IMG/VR virus record: IMGVR_UViG_3300025324_000012
Span: 1-61,718 of that record
From: a virus
DNA: 61,718 nt
Direction: 5' to 3' (one strand)
The notes under the pieces are model-generated. The model saw nothing but the letters and a program-made list of their open reading frames with translations, was not told where the DNA came from and searched no databases. Shown in pieces: positions 57,664 to 61,718 of this stretch. The position numbers and the translations under genes are program-made. Position 1 is the stretch's first letter. Each line of letters opens with the position of its first letter.

Positions 57664-58877
57664 TATTTGTTCAGCCTCCGAACGATTCCATCATGGAATT
57701 TGTAGTCTCTCTCAACCCCCACGTATGAACGGCCTAAATTCTTGGCCGCCTCAAGGGTTACACCACTCCCCGCGAAAGGATCAAGGACTGTTGAATTGTC
57801 AAACGTGCATTGTTTTAGGATCTTCTCTAGTAGTCCAGTAGGTTTCTCATTAGGGTGTATTAACTTAACAGGTGGAACCACTGGATAAGTGAAGATTGAC
57901 GACATCTGACGATGCTCAGACAGCGCGGGGGAACCTTTAACTGCTAATAGGATAGGCTCATAATCACGTCCATACTCCCACGAACGTAAGCCGTGACTAA
58001 ACATATTAGTCTTAACCCAAATGAGGGGAAATCCTTGTACGATGAACCCAAAACGGGGTAGTTCGTTCTGGTAAATAAAGAAATCAGGTGTACTAACGAA
58101 CATATATAAGAATGCATTTGGTCTTAGCAACCTATACACTTCTTTGAATACTGCAAGGGTAAGATCGTCTTTGCGAAGTTTGTCATCCTTGTAATCCATC
58201 CAAGGCGGATCAGTAATACAGGCATCGAACCTGGCACTTTCTAGGTGGGAAAGCACTTCTCCCGACTCACCCAAATAGATTTGATTCTCTGCCTTCGGCG
58301 CAATATCAGCAACCATGCGTTGCTCGATACGCTTTGCTTCTTCCTTGACTAATTTCATTGCTGTGGTTTTATCTTGGACATTGCGTAAAGAGGGGTCCTT
58401 TACGATTGCCTCTGCTAAGCGAAGGTCCTCACTTATAACACCAAGAGCCGTATTTAGTTCTTTGGCTGTGTCACGCAATGACCAGCCTTCCTTACCGCGC
58501 CCGACTGTAGCCTTACCAAATTGCCTCTGTCTTAGATCATGCAGGGCTTTCTCCATTTCCACTTCTTCATACCAGGGCATGTTGTGTCGACGTATGTTCT
58601 CATGGATATGTAACTCCAGACTTTCGTCTGCGGTTAAGTTTTTGGGAACTACTAACGCGTCAATATGTTCCCACTTTGATATCCTGTGAGCTTCGAGTCT
58701 GTGCCGACCTGCAATAAGTTTGAATCGACCACCTTCAACAGATTCGACGGTGATACGATGGAGCATCCCGTTGTCATTTATCGACGAGATTAGACCCTGA
58801 ACTACGTCCTCTAACACGGGTTTAGCTGGATCAAAGTCTATTTTAGCCACTAGAATTTTTTGCTCTGTTCCTATCAT
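57663..58877 (-). CDS. ParB-like domain fused to DNA methyltransferase (404 aa)
   Basis: Start at 58877 with AAGGAG upstream. Residues 1-130 form a ParB/Srx-type domain (GRHRLEA at 57-63; HENIRRHN at 92-99), then a linker helix. The methyltransferase has DPPW (223-226, motif IV) before DPFAGSG (366-372, motif I), an N4-cytosine or N6-adenine beta-class order. Expected to protect phage DNA against restriction; the ParB domain may steer it to sites. Confidence 0.85.
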   Translation of the reverse strand: MIGTEQKILVAKIDFDPAKPVLEDVVQGLISSINDNGMLHRITVESVEGGRFKLIAGRHRLEAHRISKWEHIDALVVPKNLTADESLELHIHENIRRHNMPWYEEVEMEKALHDLRQRQFGKATVGRGKEGWSLRDTAKELNTALGVISEDLRLAEAIVKDPSLRNVQDKTTAMKLVKEEAKRIEQRMVADIAPKAENQIYLGESGEVLSHLESARFDACITDPPWMDYKDDKLRKDDLTLAVFKEVYRLLRPNAFLYMFVSTPDFFIYQNELPRFGFIVQGFPLIWVKTNMFSHGLRSWEYGRDYEPILLAVKGSPALSEHRQMSSIFTYPVVPPVKLIHPNEKPTGLLEKILKQCTFDNSTVLDPFAGSGVTLEAAKNLGRSYVGVERDYKFHDGIVRRLNK

Positions 58878-58947
58878 TTTACTCCTTGGAATTGAGCAGG
58901 CTTCGCACCTGCTTGGCCGCAATTAGGCATCGGCTTATGCCTTACTT

Positions 58948-59103
58948 CTACTCCTCCTCAGAAGGAATATCTACTTCTTCTAGAAGAGTCCCGTCAATTG
59001 GAGAATACTTCATTTGGTCGTAGGTGACCGTTCCAAATTCAAGGTCGATGTCTTCATCTTCCCTGACCTCAAAGTCACCATTTGCACTGACTTTCTTTTT
59101 CAT
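58948..59103 (-). CDS. Small acidic protein (51 aa)
   Basis: Start at 59103 with AAGGAG (8 bases) upstream. MKKKVSANGDFEVREDEDID and a very acidic C-terminus (EEVDIPSEEE). A DNA-mimic or acidic chaperone role is possible. Unknown family. Confidence 0.65.
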   Translation of the reverse strand: MKKKVSANGDFEVREDEDIDLEFGTVTYDQMKYSPIDGTLLEEVDIPSEEE

Positions 59104-59114
59104 AGGTTTTCTCC

Positions 59115-59489
59115 TTAAGCAGCTTTGAGTGGCCTCCAATCAGCAATCTCATTGAAGTCATTGCCTTTGTTTGACTTGCTGTTCTTGATATAGGCTTCAA
59201 GTTTTTTACCGACCAACTTCTGGTCGAAATTGACTTCGAGGCCTGCCTTCACCGTTGCCCCCAAAGCAGAAACGAAGTTCTTAGCGAATCCAGGCGCATT
59301 CTCGTAATACCGAATGTTTACTGGAATTCCCTTGTAAGGGCCGTCGTTAAGAATTTTAACGGTGATTTCTGTTCCTGACACACCAGTAGAAGCAGTGATA
59401 TCTTCTACTGAGCTAATTTCAACTGCATACCAGTAAGGCTTAACCAGCGTTCCTCTGAGGATGTCCTCTTCTGAAAATGTAAATCTCAT
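59115..59489 (-). CDS. DUF669/SSB-like protein (124 aa)
   Basis: Beta-rich with YKGIPVNIRYYENAPGFAKN and LVGKKLEAYIKNSKSNKGN, a pattern of DUF669 and related SSB-like proteins that are encoded next to AAA_24/Sak4 recombinases. Probably binds single-stranded DNA in recombination. Confidence 0.7.
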   Translation of the reverse strand: MRFTFSEEDILRGTLVKPYWYAVEISSVEDITASTGVSGTEITVKILNDGPYKGIPVNIRYYENAPGFAKNFVSALGATVKAGLEVNFDQKLVGKKLEAYIKNSKSNKGNDFNEIADWRPLKAA

Positions 59490-59537
59490 TGTTTGTTTTG
59501 TCCTTTTTTGGTTTTTGGTTTGTGGTTTGTTTTCTTT

Positions 59538-59554
59538 CGTTACACAGTGTAACG
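59538..59554. promoter_or_regulatory. 17-bp palindrome between recombinase and SSB-like genes
   Basis: CGTTACAC-A-GTGTAACG is perfectly symmetric. It lies between the recombinase stop and the SSB-like gene, without a U-run on the minus strand, so an operator is more likely than a terminator. Confidence 0.5.
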
Positions 59555-59561
59555 CAGAACT

Positions 59562-60344
59562 TTACGCGAAAGGTTCGTTCGCGGCATAGGGAGTCTTAAT
59601 GTACTTCTGGAGAATTTCATAAAAATTCTTGTTTGTCCATTCAATTACTGGTGGAAGACCCAATACAGTGCCTGCCCAATCGTCTGCACTATAGGAGGTT
59701 CTGGCTAGGAACTTAGGCGCGACATTGCTGAATGCCTCAGACTCCACGTGGAAATGATAAGCCTCATCAAACATTGTTGGTAAATATGCAGCAATTCCCT
59801 TTGCGCCTGTCATTAGTCTCCGACTAACCGTTGTAGTTCCTGCTATAATATTGTTTCTTTCAACAGAAATGACGTGAGCTTCGAGAATGACGTGGCATGG
59901 GAGTGCTTTTAGGCCTTCAACTATACGTGACAGTCCCCTAAATTCAACTCCCCAATCAGAGACGTCTGTTAGTGGAATGTTACCACGTGTTAGTCCGCCC
60001 TTATCCTTTTTCTTTGAATCTTCACCTGTTGTTGCGCCCCTAAACTTCAAACTATATTCAATACACAAATTTGCTAGTGAAGTCAGGGAGGATACAACGA
60101 CAGTTCCATAGTCACATCTTTTATTAAGGTCTTCAATCTTCTTACACACCTCCCAAAAATCTGTGAATGTATCATATTCAATAGACTTGCCTGGGAAGGC
60201 TCTTACAAGGGATCTTATGCGTCCGTCACAGTCTATGAAGTAAGGTTCGGGGAAACTACCAGACGCTACAGTTTTGCCTGTCTTTGGCTCTCCCTTGAAT
60301 ATGCAGAACAGTCTATCACCTAATACTATATCTTTAGTGTTCAT
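59562..60344 (-). CDS. Sak4-like RecA-fold recombinase, AAA_24 (260 aa)
   Basis: Walker A GEPKTGKT (18-25), then PYFIDCDGR and the Walker B-like VVVSSLTSLA; later HVILEAHVISVER and GTTTVSRRLMTGAKGI fit AAA_24/Sak4 single-strand-annealing recombinases. It is next to the SSB-like DUF669 gene, its usual partner. Role in recombination-dependent replication. Confidence 0.85.
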   Translation of the reverse strand: MNTKDIVLGDRLFCIFKGEPKTGKTVASGSFPEPYFIDCDGRIRSLVRAFPGKSIEYDTFTDFWEVCKKIEDLNKRCDYGTVVVSSLTSLANLCIEYSLKFRGATTGEDSKKKDKGGLTRGNIPLTDVSDWGVEFRGLSRIVEGLKALPCHVILEAHVISVERNNIIAGTTTVSRRLMTGAKGIAAYLPTMFDEAYHFHVESEAFSNVAPKFLARTSYSADDWAGTVLGLPPVIEWTNKNFYEILQKYIKTPYAANEPFA

Positions 60345-60392
60345 TTTGACCTTTGTTTTTCATTGCGCCGTTGGGTCATTGCTTCGATTCCT

Positions 60393-60632
60393 CTATGCAT
60401 GCTTAAAATTGCACAGGAAAAGAAGAAAAAGGAAGAGGATAGCTGCTTCCACGAGTGAGCGTACTTCAGATCCGTGCAAGATGGGCCTACCCCATCCATC
60501 GTAGGTTCCGTCCTCAAGGAAAAAGTGCTCGGTCCCGTCCGCTGAAACAATCATCTTGGACTTTCCCGACAGTGGGAATGTCAAGGATAGTGTTTCTACT
60601 GAGCCATCATTGCGAACAACTTTTATTTTCAC
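60393..60632 (-). CDS. Hypothetical protein (79 aa)
   Basis: GTG start with AAGGAG 8 bases upstream. The first 55 residues (VSADGTEHFFLEDGTYDGWG) are natural; the last 15 are a hydrophobic run (AAILFLFLLFLCNF) that may be a membrane anchor or the result of a frame change near a homopurine stretch (60417-60435). Uncertain 3' end. Confidence 0.5.
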   Translation of the reverse strand: MKIKVVRNDGSVETLSLTFPLSGKSKMIVSADGTEHFFLEDGTYDGWGRPILHGSEVRSLVEAAILFLFLLFLCNFKHA

Positions 60633-60787
60633 TTACGCTTCTCCTTTATCTTCGTACCTGACGTGGGTTTTGGTTTTGCACATAACCACAATGCATTCTC
60701 CAGATTCGGATTCGGTACAGATGTGCGGCTTCCCATCACTGAACCCCATCCAGAACAGCCTTGTAAACACCTTGCGCTTTTTTTCAT
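60633..60787 (-). CDS. Short gene with probable frame shift at A7 (about 50 aa)
   Basis: The ATG at 60787 overlaps the upstream stop (ATGA) and is followed by seven A's (minus strand). In the zero frame the product is odd (SARCLQGCSGWGSV...). In the other frame after the A-run it is natural: RKVFTRLFWMGFSDGKPHIC and on to a TAA one base before the next GTG. One added A would make one clean gene. Either a sequencing error or slippage. Confidence 0.45.
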
Positions 60788-61200
60788 GGCTCCAACTTTC
60801 CCCCGGTCGCTAGGAACGCGGCCACGGATGAGGCTTCAAATTCGGTGGGGGCTTCGGCCATAAGCGACTTCAGGGCGTGCAGTTGGTCTTCTGGGGTTCC
60901 CTTGTTGATAGGCTTCCAAAATGAAGCAGTGTACCTGCCTACGCCCCAACCCAAGCCCCAATACCACCCCATATCCTGCATCTTCTCCCTGACCATCGCG
61001 GCCTGGGCGGGGTCGGAGCAGGGGTGCCATGACTTCGCTGAAGACACCCACGTTAGCTTTTGAGCATGCTGGCGCTCCGTAACGAGCGCATTCAGCCGCT
61101 CCGTATAATTTCCTGTGTCATAGAGCTTAAGAGATTGCCATCCCATCACCACTTCCACAAGGTGCCGCTCGATCTTGGCGATTTGCTCAGGATTTAACAT
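60784..61200 (-). CDS. Phage ABA sandwich-like protein (138 aa)
   Basis: Start at 61200 with GGGAG upstream. N-terminal helices (LNPEQIAKIERHLVEVVMGW) precede a domain with WHPCSDPAQAAMVREKM and a C-terminal MAEAPTEFEASSVAAFLA, the arrangement of the phage ABA sandwich domain (DUF2591-like). GC-rich relative to neighbours. Function unknown. Confidence 0.65.
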   Translation of the reverse strand: MLNPEQIAKIERHLVEVVMGWQSLKLYDTGNYTERLNALVTERQHAQKLTWVSSAKSWHPCSDPAQAAMVREKMQDMGWYWGLGWGVGRYTASFWKPINKGTPEDQLHALKSLMAEAPTEFEASSVAAFLATGGKLEP

Positions 61201-61718
61201 TGTTTTTCTCCCACTCATTTAGGGCTGTGCTTAGGGCCAATAACTCTGACGTGGGAGGACTTTTCCTATTTCCCGCCAAATACAGCCCTAGTTCGTCTTT
61301 CAAATCCGTCGCCGCAAGGAAAAGTCTTCCCATCCGTCGCCGCAAGTTAGCGTAATACTGGTCGATAATCGGCTTGGTCCCGTCGTATAGTGGAACTTTG
61401 CCGGATGACTTCTGTTCGTTACTAATTGCACCTTCCACAGCCTTCGGGGCGTGCTTGGCTGCGTCAATCGCTTTTTGAAGATCAGACTGAAGCATGGCCA
61501 CAGCGGTTTCCAGAACCATTTCCGGCGCACCGAGCAGACATTCGGACCACTCGTCAGGGTGTTTCAAGTGTCTCTCCGCAGCCTCAATCCACTCTGGCAC
61601 CGCAGGCGGGGGAGGTTGGAGGCAGGGAATAAACTCTTTGATGATTCGCTCAGATTCCAGTGGGCCAGCATTCATAAACAACTCCTCGCAGACGTTATGC
61701 TGTCCCTCCACCCTCCCC
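61187..61718 (-). CDS. Hypothetical protein, C-terminal part (continues at window start)
   Basis: Carboxy-terminal 144 codons (61187-61619) of the 253-residue protein that begins at 329; the segment 61620-61718 duplicates 1-99. Helical and charged (LQKAIDAAKHAPKAVEGAIS; LRRRMGRLFLAATDLKDELG). The stop overlaps the next start by 14 bases. Unknown family. Confidence 0.75.
   Translation of the reverse strand, partial: GRVEGQHNVCEELFMNAGPLESERIIKEFIPCLQPPPPAVPEWIEAAERHLKHPDEWSECLLGAPEMVLETAVAMLQSDLQKAIDAAKHAPKAVEGAISNEQKSSGKVPLYDGTKPIIDQYYANLRRRMGRLFLAATDLKDELGLYLAGNRKSPPTSELLALSTALNEWEKNNVKS
61620..61718. repeat. Terminal direct repeat, right copy
   Basis: Exact copy of bases 1-99; removing one copy closes the genome at 61,619 bp. 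Confidence 0.95.

Noticed and set aside
61300-61530. Second minus-strand frame inside the 253-aa gene
   Set aside because: Same strand, other frame; the 253-aa frame crosses the join and has a strong ribosome site.

Overview
The window is one complete, circular tailed-phage genome of about 61.6 kb. The first 99 bases (1-99) recur exactly as the last 99 (61620-61718), and one gene reads across the junction (329->1 joined to 61619->61187). The unique circle is therefore 61,619 bp and the ends are an assembly cut, not real ends. The structural set (large portal, one major capsid protein, two adaptor-like proteins, a 1241-residue tail hub, three ejection-type proteins, no tape measure, no tail tube, no sheath) points to a short-tailed podovirus-like virus with a C1-type head. 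I see no integrase, lysogeny repressor, RNA polymerase, tRNA or CRISPR array, so a lytic life style is likely. The host cannot be read from the sequence. Base composition is AT-leaning apart from two GC-richer islands (about 22.0-25.3 kb and 60.6-61.6/0-0.33 kb). The style resembles phages assembled from soil or sediment metagenomes (inference).

Layout. (1) A leftward arm runs from about 11.6 kb down through 0 and on around the circle to 44.2 kb. Its early part (9.0-11.6 kb) holds very small genes separated by long inverted-repeat elements, at least one of which has its own promoter and U-tract and looks like a small RNA. Below it lies a control region (8.2-9.0 kb) with a nearly pure A/T stretch, two TGACA-N5-TGTCA operators and three TTGACA boxes. 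Next comes a nucleic-acid block: a 553-aa zinc protein, a SNF2 helicase, an RNA ligase, a Cas4/RecB-like nuclease and a DUF3820 protein. (2) A divergent control region at 11.6-12.2 kb carries a cluster of ACTAGT-centred palindromes. (3) A single rightward late operon (12.2-44.2 kb) encodes packaging (small terminase candidate; large terminase split into ATPase and nuclease genes with a foreign gene between them), an ADP-ribosyltransferase-like protein, portal, fibre-like proteins with signal peptides, scaffold, capsid, adaptors, tail hub, collar fibre, GNAT-like protein, ejection proteins, lysozyme and holins. (4) The right part, leftward again (44.2-61.7 kb), has a sugar/methyl cassette (glycosyltransferases, three methyltransferases, a cobalamin-type radical SAM protein). 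It is followed by replication genes (DUF3987-like ATPase, a family A polymerase in two frames with an N-terminal uracil-DNA glycosylase and exonuclease, HNH, ParB-methyltransferase fusion, SSB-like DUF669 protein, Sak4-like recombinase).

How it fits together. Most genes overlap by ATGA, TAATG or GTGA, so translation is strongly coupled. Early leftward transcription would give regulators, RNA/DNA repair and replication. The rightward operon builds the virion and lyses the cell. The glycosyltransferase/methyltransferase/radical SAM block probably decorates virion proteins, host glycans or DNA; which of these is not decidable here. The most unusual points are the interrupted terminase, the +1-frame split polymerase, the ADP-ribosyltransferase beside the portal, signal peptides on fibre-like proteins, and the family of large structured elements in the early region.
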